Source: Massilia mucilaginosa (GTDB lineage Bacteria; Pseudomonadota; Gammaproteobacteria; Burkholderiales; Burkholderiaceae_D). Taken from it: DNA of 64,000 bases. This document shows, piece by piece, positions 8,863-19,562 of this stretch (position 1 is the stretch's first letter; each line of letters opens with the position of its first letter). The stretch lies in NCBI RefSeq assembly GCF_011682145.1, contig NZ_WHJH01000016.1, positions 62,001-126,000 of the forward strand. The letters are read 5' to 3'. The translations under genes and the position numbers were made by a program. The notes beneath the pieces were generated by a model. It was not told where the DNA came from. It ran no database searches and saw only the letters and a program-made list of their open reading frames with translations.

Positions 8863-9651
8863 CTATTGCGCAGGGCGCTTGTGCGCCTGTTTGTCCGGTG
8901 GGCGTGGCGGCGGCGCGAACCAGCTGCTGTCGCTCCTGAGCAGCGCCACCGCACTATGCAGGAAGCGATACAGCGCCGGCTGGTCGAGCGGCACCAGCAT
9001 GCTGCGCTGGTACGATGCCGTGCGCGGCCGGCTGGCCACATGCAGCAGGGCCGCGTCGATGACGCGCTCGTGCTTGAGCGCATCGAGGGTGGAACGGTCG
9101 ACCACGGTAAAGTCCAGGCGCCGGTGCGCGCCGATCATCTGCAAGGCATTCTTGATCTGCGGCACATCGATGCGCGTAATCTCGCCGGCGCTAATCAGCG
9201 GCTCCAGGTCGGGAAAGCGATGACCGCCCGGCGCGCCGAAGCGCTTGCCGCGCAGCGAGTCCGGCCCGTCGTACTCCAGCGGCGCCGCGCGCGGCGACAC
9301 CACCAGCGATTCATCGTCCATCAGGGGACCGGTCCAGAAATAGCGCGTGCGCTCCGGGTCGCCGAAAAAACGCGGATGCACCCAGGCAACGACCATCGTC
9401 AGCTTCCCTTCCTGCAACAGCACATCAAGCCGGCGGCGCGGAATGTACACCGATACGAAGCGGTAGCGCCCACCGGACATCTCGCTCAGCCGGCTTGCCA
9501 GACGGGCGTTGAGCCCGGCGGAAGGCCGGCCCGGCACGAACCAGGGCACGTAATCGTAATAGGTCGCCAGCTGCACGGTCTCGGCCGCTTGCGCAAGGCG
9601 CAGCGGGAGCAAGGGCAACAGCATCGCTATCAGAAACGATCTGGAACGCAT
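8863..9651 (-). CDS. Periplasmic substrate-binding protein, family 3 (SBP_bac_3-like)
   Basis: A roughly 262-residue exported protein. The signal peptide is hydrophobic (IAMLLPLLPLRLAQA-AET). The mature sequence starts with VQLATYYDYVPWF, the first strand of a family-3 solute-binding domain, and has the second-lobe segment GKRFGAPGGHRFPDLE. No permease or ATPase genes are nearby, so it may be an orphan sensor-type binding protein like those common in this group. ATG 9651 is chosen because GGGATGG precedes it; ATG 9657 is an alternative two codons earlier. The extra 43-residue in-frame extension is not signal-like. Confidence 0.75.
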   Translation of the reverse strand: MRSRSFLIAMLLPLLPLRLAQAAETVQLATYYDYVPWFVPGRPSAGLNARLASRLSEMSGGRYRFVSVYIPRRRLDVLLQEGKLTMVVAWVHPRFFGDPERTRYFWTGPLMDDESLVVSPRAAPLEYDGPDSLRGKRFGAPGGHRFPDLEPLISAGEITRIDVPQIKNALQMIGAHRRLDFTVVDRSTLDALKHERVIDAALLHVASRPRTASYQRSMLVPLDQPALYRFLHSAVALLRSDSSWFAPPPRPPDKQAHKRPAQ

Positions 9652-9813
9652 GACCATCCCACGGACAAATTCATCCGTTCGCCACTTCCACGCCGTATCA
9701 GAGGACCCGAGCATCATCGCCCATTTAACCATGATCAGGTCGCATGCGGCGGCACCATTTGTAGCGCCAGGCGCCTCTTTCGTCAAACCGTCAAAAGTGG
9801 CCAGACCAATTTC

Positions 9814-9841
9814 TTTACATACATAAAACTACCGATATACT
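9814..9841 (+). promoter_or_regulatory. Sigma-70 promoter giving a nearly leaderless mRNA
   Basis: TTTACA at 9814-9819 and TATACT at 9836-9841 are separated by 16 bases and match the -35 and -10 consensus well. Transcription should start about 7 bases later, essentially at the ATG at 9849. The mRNA of the next gene would therefore have almost no 5' leader and no ribosome site; none is visible in the sequence. Confidence 0.6.
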
Positions 9842-9848
9842 CGCGACC

Positions 9849-10565
9849 ATGCTCCCCGCCTTCACGCCACTTGCCGCAAACCGCCGTTACGCCGCCATCG
9901 CGCTGACATTGCTCGCGCACGCGCTGCTGGTGCTGGGCTGGCAATATGCACGGCGCGTTCCATCCGTCGACAACGATCCCGGCCAGAGCATTCAATGGAT
10001 CAATATCACGCCGCCAGGCGCGACAGCGCCGCCGCCGCCGAAGCCGGCATTGCAGCCGGATGCCCGCAAGACCGCGCGCGCCGACGCCCCGGCTGCACGC
10101 CCGGTTGCGGCCACGCCGGCGGCAGCGCCGCTTGAGCCGATAGCCGAAGCGCCGCCCGACATGGTTGTGCAAGACGCGCCCCCGGCGGCGCCGAACGCGG
10201 CCGAGATCATGCGGCAAGCCCGGCGCAGCATCGGCAAGATCGACCAGGACTTGCGCAAGGCCCATCCGGGGCAGCCGATCACCGCACCGGTCAGCAATGG
10301 CACGACGCGGCTGGCGCAGGGCTTGCAGGCCGCCGCCGACGCCGCCCCCAACCGCTGGTACGAAGCGCCCAAGGTCACCGAGATCATCGACCCCGGCTCG
10401 TACGACAGGCGCCGCTACCGCGTGGTGGGAGCCAAGGGCACCTACTGCATCACGGTCGAATCGAACCACGCACCGGACGGACTCGATATCGGAAGCAAAG
10501 GCATCCAGCACAAAAAGACCAACTGCGAAGAAAACGAACAGGCCGCCGCCAAACAAAAGTGGTGA
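9849..10565 (+). CDS. Single-pass inner-membrane protein with TonB-like architecture
   Basis: A 238-residue protein with one N-terminal membrane segment (AAIALTLLAHALLVLGW), then a Pro/Ala-rich periplasmic linker at about residues 55-115, then a folded C-terminal part with RYRVVGAKGTYCITVESN. The layout is that of TonB-like or envelope-spanning proteins, but no TonB C-terminal motif is evident. ATG 9849 lies within 8 bases of the -10 element, so translation is probably from a leaderless mRNA. The function is unknown; the topology call is good. Confidence 0.75.
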   Translation: MLPAFTPLAANRRYAAIALTLLAHALLVLGWQYARRVPSVDNDPGQSIQWINITPPGATAPPPPKPALQPDARKTARADAPAARPVAATPAAAPLEPIAEAPPDMVVQDAPPAAPNAAEIMRQARRSIGKIDQDLRKAHPGQPITAPVSNGTTRLAQGLQAAADAAPNRWYEAPKVTEIIDPGSYDRRRYRVVGAKGTYCITVESNHAPDGLDIGSKGIQHKKTNCEENEQAAAKQKW

Positions 10566-10574
10566 CGACGCGCT

Positions 10575-10811
10575 TCAACCCGGATGCGCCAGCAAGGCCT
10601 TCTGGGCAGCACGTCGACCCGGATGCAAGCGCTGCGACAGGACGAAAAGCCATCCAAGCGCAGGCGTGCGCCGCCCGAGGTGAGCACCGGGTCGGCCAGC
10701 GCCAGCGTGCGCGCCTTGCGGATCGGACATTGCCAGTTGCAGGCGCGGTTGAGCGGTCGCGTCGAGCGGCGAGGGAGCCAGGTAGCGGTAGGCGTGGGTA
10801 TGCGTTGTCAC
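10575..10811 (-). pseudogene. Remnant of a SWIM zinc-finger family gene
   Basis: The 5' part reads as a GTG start (10811) followed by AYRYLAPSPLDATAQPRLQL, which resembles the beginning of SWIM-type zinc-finger proteins of this bacterial group. Downstream in another frame is LADPVLTSGGARLRLDGFSS followed by ACIRVDVLP, which resembles a later part of the same family. The middle and the C-terminal zinc-binding region are missing. The GTG overlaps the stop of the gene at 10808 as GTGA, which suggests former translational coupling. The assignment comes from remembered family patterns, so it is tentative; a decayed gene is the simplest reading. Confidence 0.45.
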
Positions 10812-11190
10812 GATGCCATTTTATGGCACATCATCCAAGGCAGCGACGTGAGGGCCTGGCCCTCGATCATGATCCAGCCGGCGTTCCTGGCGAAGCTGAC
10901 CCACAGTTTGTCCGGCGTGGCGTACGCCATGCTGCCGTCGTCGCTGGCGAAGAACGTGTACGCGCCATGGCCCGCAGCCTTGGGCTGCGGCGACGGGCAG
11001 CGGCGCCGCCGGCATCGTGCCAGGTCTTGCCGTGGTCGACGCTGCGCACCGTGCCGAAGCTCGCGCCGACGACGATCTCGCCGGTGGCGCTGGTGCGCGC
11101 CCAATGCAGCTGCTGGACCGTGCAGGAGCTGGCCTGCGCAGCGCCGGCGGCGATGCACAAAGCGGCGACAAGCAAACTGGCCGGTCGCAT
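10808..11190 (-). pseudogene. Secreted BNR-repeat-like protein, frameshifted
   Basis: An ATG at 11190, 4 bases after the leuA stop, opens a signal peptide (ASLLVAALCIAAGAAQA-SS). It is followed by a single sialidase/BNR-like turn, FGTVRSVDHGKTWHDAG. Near 11000 the frame is lost. The continuation, GHGAYTFFASDDGSMAYATP through ALTSLPWMMCHKMAS, lies in the frame reached by restoring one base. Joined, the product would be about 127 residues. The shift falls in a GC-rich repeat (GCCGGCGGCGCCGCTGCC), so a sequencing error is as likely as a true mutation. Confidence 0.55.
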
Positions 11191-11194
11191 GCGG

Positions 11195-12739
11195 CTACTG
11201 CTGCGGATTGACGCGCTCGATCTTCGAGTGCAGCTTGTTCAGCCCCGACAAATAGGCCTTGGCCGAAGCGACGATGATGTCGGGGTCCGAGCCGACGCCG
11301 TTGACGATCCGCCCCGAGCGCGACAGGCGCATGGTGACTTCGCCCTGCGACTGGGTACCGTTGCTGATCGCGTTGATCGAAAACAGCACCAGTTCGGCGC
11401 CGCTGGCAGCAATCTTTTCGATGGCATTGACGGTGGCGTCGACCGGGCCATCGCCCTCGCCTTCGCAGGTAAATTCCTTGCCGTCGATGGCGAACACCAC
11501 TTTGGCGCTCGGGATTTCGCCGGTTTCGGAGCGCTGCGCGAGCGACACGAAGCGGTAATGCTCGCCTTCCTGCGCGTGCTCTTCATCCGACACCAGCGCC
11601 ATGATGTCTTCGTCGAAGATCTCGGACTTGCGGTCGGCCAGTTCCTTGAAGCGGGCGAAGGCGGCGTTCACCTCGGCCTCGGAATCGAGCGCGATGCCCA
11701 GTTCGCGCAGACGTTCCTTGAAGGCGTTGCGGCCCGACAGTTTGCCCAGCACGATCTTGTTGGCGGCCCAGCCCACATCTTCGGCGCGCATGATTTCGTA
11801 GGTTTCGCGCGCCTTCAAGATGCCGTCCTGGTGGATGCCGGAAGCGTGCGCGAAGGCGTTCGCACCGACCACCGCCTTGTTCGGCTGCACCGCAAAGCCG
11901 GTGATCTGCGAGACCATTTTGGAGGCGGCCACGATCTGCGTGGTGTCGATGCCCAGTTCGAGCTTGAAATGGTCGCCGCGGGTGCGCAGCGCCATGACCA
12001 CTTCTTCGAGCGCGGTGTTGCCGGCCCGTTCACCCAAGCCGTTGATGGTGCATTCGATCTGGCGCGCGCCGCCGATCATCACGCCGGCCAGCGAGTTGGC
12101 AACCGCCAGGCCAAGGTCGTTGTGGCAGTGGACCGACCAGATGGCCTTGTCGGAATTGGGAATGCGCTCGCGCAGGCGTTTGATGGTGGCGCCGAAGACT
12201 TCGGGCACGGCGTAGCCGACGGTGTCGGGGAAGTTGATGGTGGTGGCGCCTTCGGCGATCACCGCTTCGAGCACGCGGCACAAAAAATCTTCGTCGGAAC
12301 GGCTGCCGTCTTCGGGCGAAAATTCGATGTCGTCGGTGTACTGGCGCGCGCAGCGGATCGCGATTTTCGCCTGTTCGAGCACCTGTTCCGGCTCCATGCG
12401 CAGCTTCATCCGCATGTGCAGGGGCGAGGTGGCAATGAAGGTGTGGATGCGTTTGCGTTCGGCCGGGGCCAGCGCTTCGGCGGCGCGCGCGATGTCGCGG
12501 TCGTTGGCGCGCGAGAGCGAGCAGATGGTCGATTCGCGCACCGCACCGGCGATGGCGCGGATGGCTTCGAAGTCGCCCGGCGAGGCCGCCGCGAAGCCGG
12601 CTTCGATGACGTCGACGCGCATGCGCTCCAGCTGGCGCGCGATGCGCACCTTTTCATCCTTGGTCATCGAGGCGCCGGGCGATTGCTCGCCGTCGCGCAG
12701 GGTGGTGTCAAAAATGATCAGGCGATTCGCATTCGTCAT
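11195..12739 (-). CDS. leuA: 2-isopropylmalate synthase
   Basis: A 514-residue LeuA, which condenses acetyl-CoA with 2-oxoisovalerate as the first committed step of leucine synthesis. The N-terminal TIM barrel begins with [16 protein letters not shown] and carries the metal-binding [13 protein letters not shown]. The C-terminal third holds the regulatory domain for leucine feedback. Full length for the bacterial type. ATG 12739 has GGAG at proper spacing; an upstream in-frame region merely antisenses pssA. It lies 68 bases downstream of pssA and just before the frameshifted BNR gene, in the ilv-pssA-leuA order typical of Burkholderiales. Confidence 0.97.
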   Translation of the reverse strand: MTNANRLIIFDTTLRDGEQSPGASMTKDEKVRIARQLERMRVDVIEAGFAAASPGDFEAIRAIAGAVRESTICSLSRANDRDIARAAEALAPAERKRIHTFIATSPLHMRMKLRMEPEQVLEQAKIAIRCARQYTDDIEFSPEDGSRSDEDFLCRVLEAVIAEGATTINFPDTVGYAVPEVFGATIKRLRERIPNSDKAIWSVHCHNDLGLAVANSLAGVMIGGARQIECTINGLGERAGNTALEEVVMALRTRGDHFKLELGIDTTQIVAASKMVSQITGFAVQPNKAVVGANAFAHASGIHQDGILKARETYEIMRAEDVGWAANKIVLGKLSGRNAFKERLRELGIALDSEAEVNAAFARFKELADRKSEIFDEDIMALVSDEEHAQEGEHYRFVSLAQRSETGEIPSAKVVFAIDGKEFTCEGEGDGPVDATVNAIEKIAASGAELVLFSINAISNGTQSQGEVTMRLSRSGRIVNGVGSDPDIIVASAKAYLSGLNKLHSKIERVNPQQ

Positions 12740-12807
12740 GGCGGCTCCATTGGGCATTGTAAAAAGGCGGGCGTGCGCCAGCCGCCATCGACGCAGTGCG
12801 TGGACGG

Positions 12808-13674
12808 TCAGCGGCGCTCGCTCTGGTCGACAGGTTCGTCGTCGGTTTGCACGATGCTGACCGGCTTGCCCTTGGCAAGGCGCCACGCAAACACGGCATA
12901 ACCGGACAAACCATACATCACGAACAGCGGCATCAGCACTTTCGGCGGGTCGATCGAGACCAGCGCCAGCGCCAGCGCGATCAGGAACACGACGATGAAC
13001 GGCACCGACTTGCGGAAATTGACGTCCTTGAAGCTGTAGAACGGCACGTTGGTCACCATGGTCAGGCCGGCGAACAGCGCGATGCCCCACGAGAACCACG
13101 GCAGTTCGGCGCCGGAAAAGCCGAGGTCGGACATCATCAGCACGAAGCCGGCCACCATGGCGGCGGCCGCCGGGCTGGGCAAGCCCTGGAAGAAGCGCTT
13201 GTCGACCACTTCGATATTGGTGTTGAAGCGCGCCAGGCGCAAGGCGGCGCCGGCGCAGTAGACAAAGGCGGCCAGCCAGCCGAATTTGCCGAGGCCGCGC
13301 AGCGACCATTCGTAGATCACCAGCGCCGGCGCGGCGCCGAAGGAGACCATGTCGGCCAGGCTGTCGTACTGGGCGCCGAATTCGGATTGGGTATTGGTCA
13401 GGCGGGCGATGCGCCCGTCCAGGCCATCGAGGATCATGGCGATGAAAATGGCCCAGCCGGCGTGTTCGAAGCGCTGGTTCATGGCCATGACGATGGCGTA
13501 AAAGCCGCAGAACAGCGCGGCGGTGGTAAAGGCATTCGGTAACAGGTAAATTCCCCGGCGCCGCATCGGGTTGCCGTCGGCGTCGACCCGGCGGCCGATT
13601 TTGCTGAAGCGGGACAGCTTGCCGCCCTTGGCTTTCGGGACTGATGGCTTTCTGCGGCGTGGGAAGGTCGGCAT
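12808..13674 (-). CDS. pssA: CDP-diacylglycerol--serine O-phosphatidyltransferase
   Basis: A roughly 288-residue multi-pass membrane enzyme that makes phosphatidylserine, the precursor of phosphatidylethanolamine. The CDP-alcohol phosphatidyltransferase signature is complete: DGLDGRIAR, eight residues, then G, AQY, D, SLA, D. About seven hydrophobic helices follow the basic N-terminus. ATG 13674 is preferred over TTG 13689. In related genomes psd (phosphatidylserine decarboxylase) sits just upstream; here that position is taken by the SIMPL-domain gene at 13803, so the decarboxylase must be encoded elsewhere. Confidence 0.95.
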   Translation of the reverse strand: MPTFPRRRKPSVPKAKGGKLSRFSKIGRRVDADGNPMRRRGIYLLPNAFTTAALFCGFYAIVMAMNQRFEHAGWAIFIAMILDGLDGRIARLTNTQSEFGAQYDSLADMVSFGAAPALVIYEWSLRGLGKFGWLAAFVYCAGAALRLARFNTNIEVVDKRFFQGLPSPAAAAMVAGFVLMMSDLGFSGAELPWFSWGIALFAGLTMVTNVPFYSFKDVNFRKSVPFIVVFLIALALALVSIDPPKVLMPLFVMYGLSGYAVFAWRLAKGKPVSIVQTDDEPVDQSERR

Positions 13675-13802
13675 ATGTTTCCGTTTCAAGTAATGGATCG
13701 CTGCGTAGCAGCCGCGCCCGAAGGCGGACGCGGCCGCCGTGGATTCGGCCCGTGTCCCACCTATTATAGTGGGAGCACCGTCAACTTAGCGATCAGATAC
13801 TT

Positions 13803-14552
13803 TTACTTGAATTTCACCTTTCCTACAAGACGCATCTGCAGTGTGGTTTCGCCCGGCTCGAAGCTCGGCTCGGCCACATCGGCGCTTTCGGCCTTGGCGG
13901 CGCGCATCAGCATCGGGGCGGAGTCTTGCTGGCCGGCATAGTTGCCCGAACCTTCATAGTCGAGCGTGTCGATCACCGCTTCGCTCATCTTGCGGCCCAT
14001 GGCGCTGGCGATCGCGGCGACGCGCTCGTTCAGGTTCTTGTAGGTGGCGATCAGGCGCTGGTCGTCGAGCTTGCGGGTGGTTTCCGGCGAGAGGCCGAAA
14101 TTGAGGCCGTTCAGGGCCAGGATTTTTTGCACGGCGGCCGTCATCTTCGGCAAGTTGGCCAGGTTGGTGGTTTTCACTTCCAGATACTGGCCGACACGCC
14201 AGCCGGTCGGCACGAGCGGGCGCGGCTGCGGCTGGCCGTCCGGACGCGGCGCCACTTCAGGATAGACCGGATAGGTGTAGTAGCCAACCGTTTTCAGGAT
14301 CGCTTTCGGGTCTTCGCGGCGCACGATCTCGGTGCCCTGCTTCATCTTTGTATTGACGCGCGAGGCGGCGGCGGCCTTGTCCTTGTCCGTTTCTTCGATG
14401 AAAAAGGTGGCGACGACCTGGTCGTTCGGGTGCGTGACTTCACCGTAGGCGGGAACGATCACCAGCGCGCCGGCGGTCGCGAGCGTGTTCTGGGCGAACG
14501 CTGGCATGGCAAAAGCCACGGCGGCGAGGAGTGCAATTTTTTTGAGGGACAT
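13803..14552 (-). CDS. SIMPL-domain periplasmic protein (DUF541)
   Basis: A 249-residue exported protein with signal peptide ending AMPAFA-QN. The mature sequence has the SIMPL hallmarks: an early GEVTHPNDQVVATFFIEE strand pair, a central YLEVKTTNL strand, and a C-terminal DTLDYEGSGNY loop. Proteins of this family are implicated in envelope stress or oxidative stress but their activity is unclear. ATG 14552 follows TGGAG. It lies between ilvC and pssA on the same strand, 129 bases upstream of pssA. Confidence 0.85.
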   Translation of the reverse strand: MSLKKIALLAAVAFAMPAFAQNTLATAGALVIVPAYGEVTHPNDQVVATFFIEETDKDKAAAASRVNTKMKQGTEIVRREDPKAILKTVGYYTYPVYPEVAPRPDGQPQPRPLVPTGWRVGQYLEVKTTNLANLPKMTAAVQKILALNGLNFGLSPETTRKLDDQRLIATYKNLNERVAAIASAMGRKMSEAVIDTLDYEGSGNYAGQQDSAPMLMRAAKAESADVAEPSFEPGETTLQMRLVGKVKFK

Positions 14553-14757
14553 GATTTTCTCCAGGTAAATGGCAAGCATGAGGGGTATCGCTACCTCATC
14601 AGCTTGGTTAACCCGGACGATACCCGGAATCGGACGGACCACGTACCGTTGTAATCAAAATTTGCAAATTTGGGAAGGTTGCTTACATCTGGGAATGCCG
14701 ACGTGGTTCTCGTTGTTGAGTCAAGTCTAGCGTGTCTCAGCACCACAAACCCTTGAG

Positions 14758-14787
14758 CCGTCGTTCCCGCGCAGGCGGGAACGACGG
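14758..14787. repeat. Perfect hairpin repeat (dispersed-type)
   Basis: CCGTCGTTCCCGC and GCGGGAACGACGG form a perfect 13-base inverted repeat with a 4-base loop, 9 bases past the ilvC stop. There is no T-run, so it is not a standard terminator. A related core (cgTTCCCGC...GCGGGAAcg) recurs at 34376-34440 between hscB and hscA, suggesting a small dispersed repeat family. Confidence 0.6.
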
Positions 14788-14795
14788 TGGTACGC

Positions 14796-16373
<1,578 letters not shown>

Positions 16374-16374
<1 letters not shown>

Positions 16375-18101
16375 TACAGATCCTCCGAGCCGAGCAGCAT
16401 TTCGGACAAGCCCTTGCCGGCCTTGACCATCGGCCAGACGTTTTCGGACTGGTCAGTGATGAAGTTCATGAACACGAGGCGGTCTTTCATGCCAAAGGCT
16501 TCTTTCAGCGCGCCGTCGACGTCGCCCGGCTTTTCGATCTTCATGCCGACGTGGCCAAACGATTCGGCCAGCATCGAGAAGTCCGGCAGCGAATCCATAT
16601 AGGACTCGGAATAGCGCGAACCGTAGTCGATCTGTTGCCACTGGCGCACCATGCCGAGGAAGCGGTTGTTGAGCAAAATGATTTTCGGCGTCAAGTGATA
16701 TTGCTTACAGGTAGCCAGTTCCTGGATGCACATCTGGATCGAACCTTCGCCGGTGATGCAGGCCACCGTGGCGTCCGGATTGGCCATCTGCACGCCCATG
16801 GCGTACGGCAAGCCCACACCCATCGTGCCCAGGCCGCCGGAATTGATCCAGCGGCGCGGCTTGTCGAACGGGTAGTACTGGGCCGCCCACATCTGGTGCT
16901 GGCCGACGTCGGAGGTAATGAAGGCGTCGCCCTTGGTGATTTCCCACACCTTTTGCACGACCGACTGCGGCTTGATGACCAGGTCGGAATCGGCGTATTT
17001 CAGGCACTCGCGGCCGCGCCATTCGCCGATCTGCTTCCACCAGTCCTTGAGCGGCGCGGCGTTGACCTTGGCGTCGGCGGCGTCGAGCTGCGCCAGGAAT
17101 TCGATCAGCACGTCCTTGACGTTGCCGACGATGGGAATATCGACCTTGACGCGCTTGGAAATCGACGATGGATCGATGTCCACGTGGATGATCTTGCGCG
17201 GGTTCGAGGCGAAGTGTTTCGGGTTGCCGATCACGCGGTCGTCGAAGCGGGCGCCGATGGCGATCAGGACGTCGCAGTGCTGCATCGCCATGTTCGCTTC
17301 GTAGGTGCCGTGCATGCCGGGCATGCCGAGGAAGTTGTCGCTCGACGCGCGGTAGGCGCCCAGGCCCATCAGGGTGTTGGTGACCGGGAAGCCGAGCTTG
17401 TCGACCAGCTTGTTCAGCTCGGGCGAGGCATTGGCCAGGATCACGCCGCCGCCGGTGTAGATCATCGGACGTTCAGCCTGCAGCAGCAGTTGCACCGCCT
17501 TGCGGATCTGGCCCGAATGGCCCTTGTCGATCGGCTTGTACGAGCGCATTTCGATATCCTTCGGATAGTCGTAGGCGCACTTGTGCATGCTGATGTCTTT
17601 GGGGATATCGACCAGGACCGGGCCGGGACGGCCGGTGCGCGCAATGAAGAACGCTTTCTTGATCGTGGCGGCCAGGTCTTTCACGTCCTTGACGAGGAAG
17701 TTGTGCTTGACGCAGGGCCGCGTGATGCCGACGGTGTCGCATTCCTGGAAGGCATCCTGCCCGATCGCGGTGCTGGGCACCTGGCCGGAAATGACGACCA
17801 TCGGAATCGAATCCATGTACGCCGTGGCGAGGCCGGTAACGGCATTGGTGACACCAGGACCGGAGGTGACCAGGGCCACGCCGACGGTGTTCGAGCTGCG
17901 CGAATAGGCGTCCGCCGCATGCACGGCGGCCTGTTCGTGGCGTACCAGGACGTGTTGGAATTTGTCTTGCTTGAAGATGGCGTCGTAGATATACAGTACG
18001 GCGCCGCCTGGATAACCGAAAACGTGTTTAACGCCTTCTTCCGCCAGACAACGGACGAGTATTTCGGACCCTGTGATGGTGGCCGATGTTTCGTTGTTCA
18101 T
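16374..18101 (-). CDS. ilvB: Acetolactate synthase catalytic subunit
   Basis: A 575-residue thiamine-diphosphate enzyme (ilvB / ilvI type) that joins two pyruvates, or pyruvate and 2-oxobutyrate, for branched-chain amino acids. The N-terminal ThDP-pyrimidine domain has VFGYPGGAVL and the catalytic glutamate in VRHEQAAVHAADAYSRS. The central domain carries the FAD site. The C-terminal pyrophosphate domain has GEGSIQMCIQELATCKQY through NNRFLGMV, the Mg/ThDP motif with GEG in place of the usual GDG. ATG 18101 follows AAAGGAATG. It heads the ilvB-ilvN-ilvC group. Confidence 0.97.
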
Positions 18102-18138
18102 GATACATTCCTTTCAAGACCCATTGGGAGGTGATCGG

Positions 18139-18249
18139 ATGCTCTTTCCTAACGAAATTCGCGTGGCGCGACAGTGCTCAGGCTTCCCTTCTTTCTGCGG
18201 TCACGGCGATCTTTCACGTACCCATAGATACGTTACGAACCGGCGCTAA
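18139..18249 (+). CDS. Possible 36-residue small protein behind a perfect Shine-Dalgarno
   Basis: GGAGGTGATC at 18127-18136 is a ten-base perfect complement of the 16S rRNA tail. It sits 7 bases (counted from GGAGG) before ATG 18139, which opens a 36-codon frame ending in TAA at 18249 (MLFPNEIRVARQ...). No family was recognised, and the frame is only 26 bases from the divergent ilvB start. Codon use is not strongly GC3-biased. It may be a real small protein; the same bases on the ilvB leader would be an anti-Shine-Dalgarno. Tentative. Confidence 0.3.
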   Translation: MLFPNEIRVARQCSGFPSFCGHGDLSRTHRYVTNRR

Positions 18250-18601
18250 ACGCAACTCGTTTGGCGTGAGTTTCTGTAGCGATTACTGCGAACCTCTCGC
18301 GCTTGTGGCGCGGGTCAGAGCAAACTGCCTACATATGAAAGCGCGTCACGTCGAGGTTGGCCTTGTGTGGCGTTTTCGACTTGACCATACAGCTTCGGGG
18401 TTGCAAAGCGTCATATACCTTACTGCGTTGCACCATTGCGGTCAAGTTAAATCGGCCGGGACCGGCTGCTTTCGTGGCGCTGCGCAGGGCAATCGCAGTA
18501 AATACCATGCAAAAAGGCCCATTCTTTGCTAGCATGCGTCAGTTTTCTCAAATGCCCCCAGGCTATGTACCAGGGGTGCTCCTTACCCCACTCCGGTTCG
18601 C
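18250..18601. other. Long divergent intergenic region, no gene seen
   Basis: The remainder of the 500-base gap between ilvB (minus) and the sigma-factor gene (plus) has lower GC content than its surroundings. A TTGACC at about 18440 on the minus strand could be a -35 element for ilvB, giving a leader of over 300 bases. I found no branched-chain-amino-acid-rich leader peptide, so a classical ilv attenuator is not supported. Open frames here on both strands lack ribosome sites. Confidence 0.4.
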
Positions 18602-19171
18602 ATGGCCACAGACAAAGAGTTATCCGATTTTCTTGAGAATGTCGAGCGGCGCGCTTTCAAGCAAGCCGTGTACGCCGTGCGCAAGGACGAAGCTGCGCTC
18701 GATATCGTGCAGGACGCGATGATCAAGCTCGCCGAAAAATACGGAGACAAGCCGGCCGCCGAATTGCCGATGCTGTTCCAGCGCATCCTGCAAAACACCA
18801 TCCTCGATTACTTCCGCCGCGAAAAGGTGCGAAATACCTGGGTCAGCCTCTTCTCTGGCATGGGTAAACGCGAGGGAGAAGACGAAGAATTTGATATACT
18901 TGAATCGTTAGAGGCGGAACAAGGTTCGGCCTCGGCGGAGTCGAGCGCGGACCAGGTCGAGCGCCAGCAGACCTTGAGCCTGATCGACGCCGAAGTACAA
19001 AAACTGCCGGCGCGTCAACGGGAAGCCTTCCTCATGCGTTACTGGCAGGACATGGACGTGGCTGAAACAGCCGAAGCGATGGGGTGTTCCGAGGGAAGTG
19101 TCAAAACGCACTGCTCGCGAGCAACTCATACCCTCGCCGAATCGCTGAAAGCCAAGGGAATAAAATTATGA
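18602..19171 (+). CDS. RNA polymerase sigma factor (sigma-70 family, ECF-like)
   Basis: A 189-residue sigma factor. Region 2 spans about residues 15-75, including DEAALDIVQDAMIKLAEKYG and the -10-contacting RILQNTILDYFRREK. An acidic linker (GEDEEFDILESLEAEQ) follows. Region 4 at about residues 125-180 has LPARQREAFLMRYW and the recognition helix GCSEGSVKTHCSRA. Its gene overlaps the DUF3619 gene by 4 bases (ATGA), and the DUF3106, RDD and HNH genes follow closely, a linkage I recognise from other Burkholderiales. No clear ribosome site precedes ATG 18602. The regulon is unknown; the DUF3619 membrane protein might act as its partner. Confidence 0.92.
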   Translation: MATDKELSDFLENVERRAFKQAVYAVRKDEAALDIVQDAMIKLAEKYGDKPAAELPMLFQRILQNTILDYFRREKVRNTWVSLFSGMGKREGEDEEFDILESLEAEQGSASAESSADQVERQQTLSLIDAEVQKLPARQREAFLMRYWQDMDVAETAEAMGCSEGSVKTHCSRATHTLAESLKAKGIKL

Positions 19172-19560
19172 ACACCGACGATCTGAACTTTGCGTACAAG
19201 GTACGCCACGCCCTGAACGACCATCTCGACGAGCTCCCCGCTGCGACGACCGACCGCCTGTCGGCCGCGCGCAAGGCCGCCATGGCACGCAAGAAGCCGC
19301 ACGCCCCGGTGCAGGCTGCGCAAACCCAGCTGGCCGGCAATATCGGCGCGCTGTTCTCGTTTTCCTCGCTCGGCCGCATGAGCGTGGCCATTCCACTCAT
19401 GGCGCTGGTGGCCGGTCTTGCCGGCATCTATCAATATGAAGAACAGCAGCGCCTCGAAGAAATCGCCGAGCTCGACGCGGCTGTGCTGTCCGACGAGTTG
19501 CCGCTGACGGCCTACCTGGACCAGGGTTTTAACGCCTACCTCGCCCAGCGCGCCCAATAA
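19168..19560 (+). CDS. DUF3619 family membrane protein
   Basis: A 130-residue protein of the DUF3619 family. The soluble N-terminus (FAYKVRHALNDHLDELPAAT) is followed by one membrane helix, MSVAIPLMALVAGLAGIYQY, at about residues 72-91. A short acidic C-terminus (EIAELDAAVLSDELPLTAYL) is on the other side. The start overlaps the sigma gene stop (ATGA). A cytoplasmic N-terminus, one helix and tight coupling to a sigma gene are the layout of an anti-sigma factor, but this is inference only. Confidence 0.88.
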   Translation: MNTDDLNFAYKVRHALNDHLDELPAATTDRLSAARKAAMARKKPHAPVQAAQTQLAGNIGALFSFSSLGRMSVAIPLMALVAGLAGIYQYEEQQRLEEIAELDAAVLSDELPLTAYLDQGFNAYLAQRAQ

Positions 19561-19562
19561 GG

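Noticed and set aside
10559-12901. 780-codon open frame on the plus strand
   Set aside because: Antisense shadow of leuA and its neighbours; high GC gives long stop-free opposite frames.
11195-13309. leuA read as a 704-residue protein
   Set aside because: The extra 190 residues before MTNANRL are an out-of-frame reading of pssA; ATG 12739 has a good ribosome site and gives normal LeuA length.
18102-18601. Classical attenuator leader peptide for ilvB
   Set aside because: No run of Ile/Val/Leu codons in a short frame with ribosome site and no terminator/antiterminator pair was found on the minus strand.
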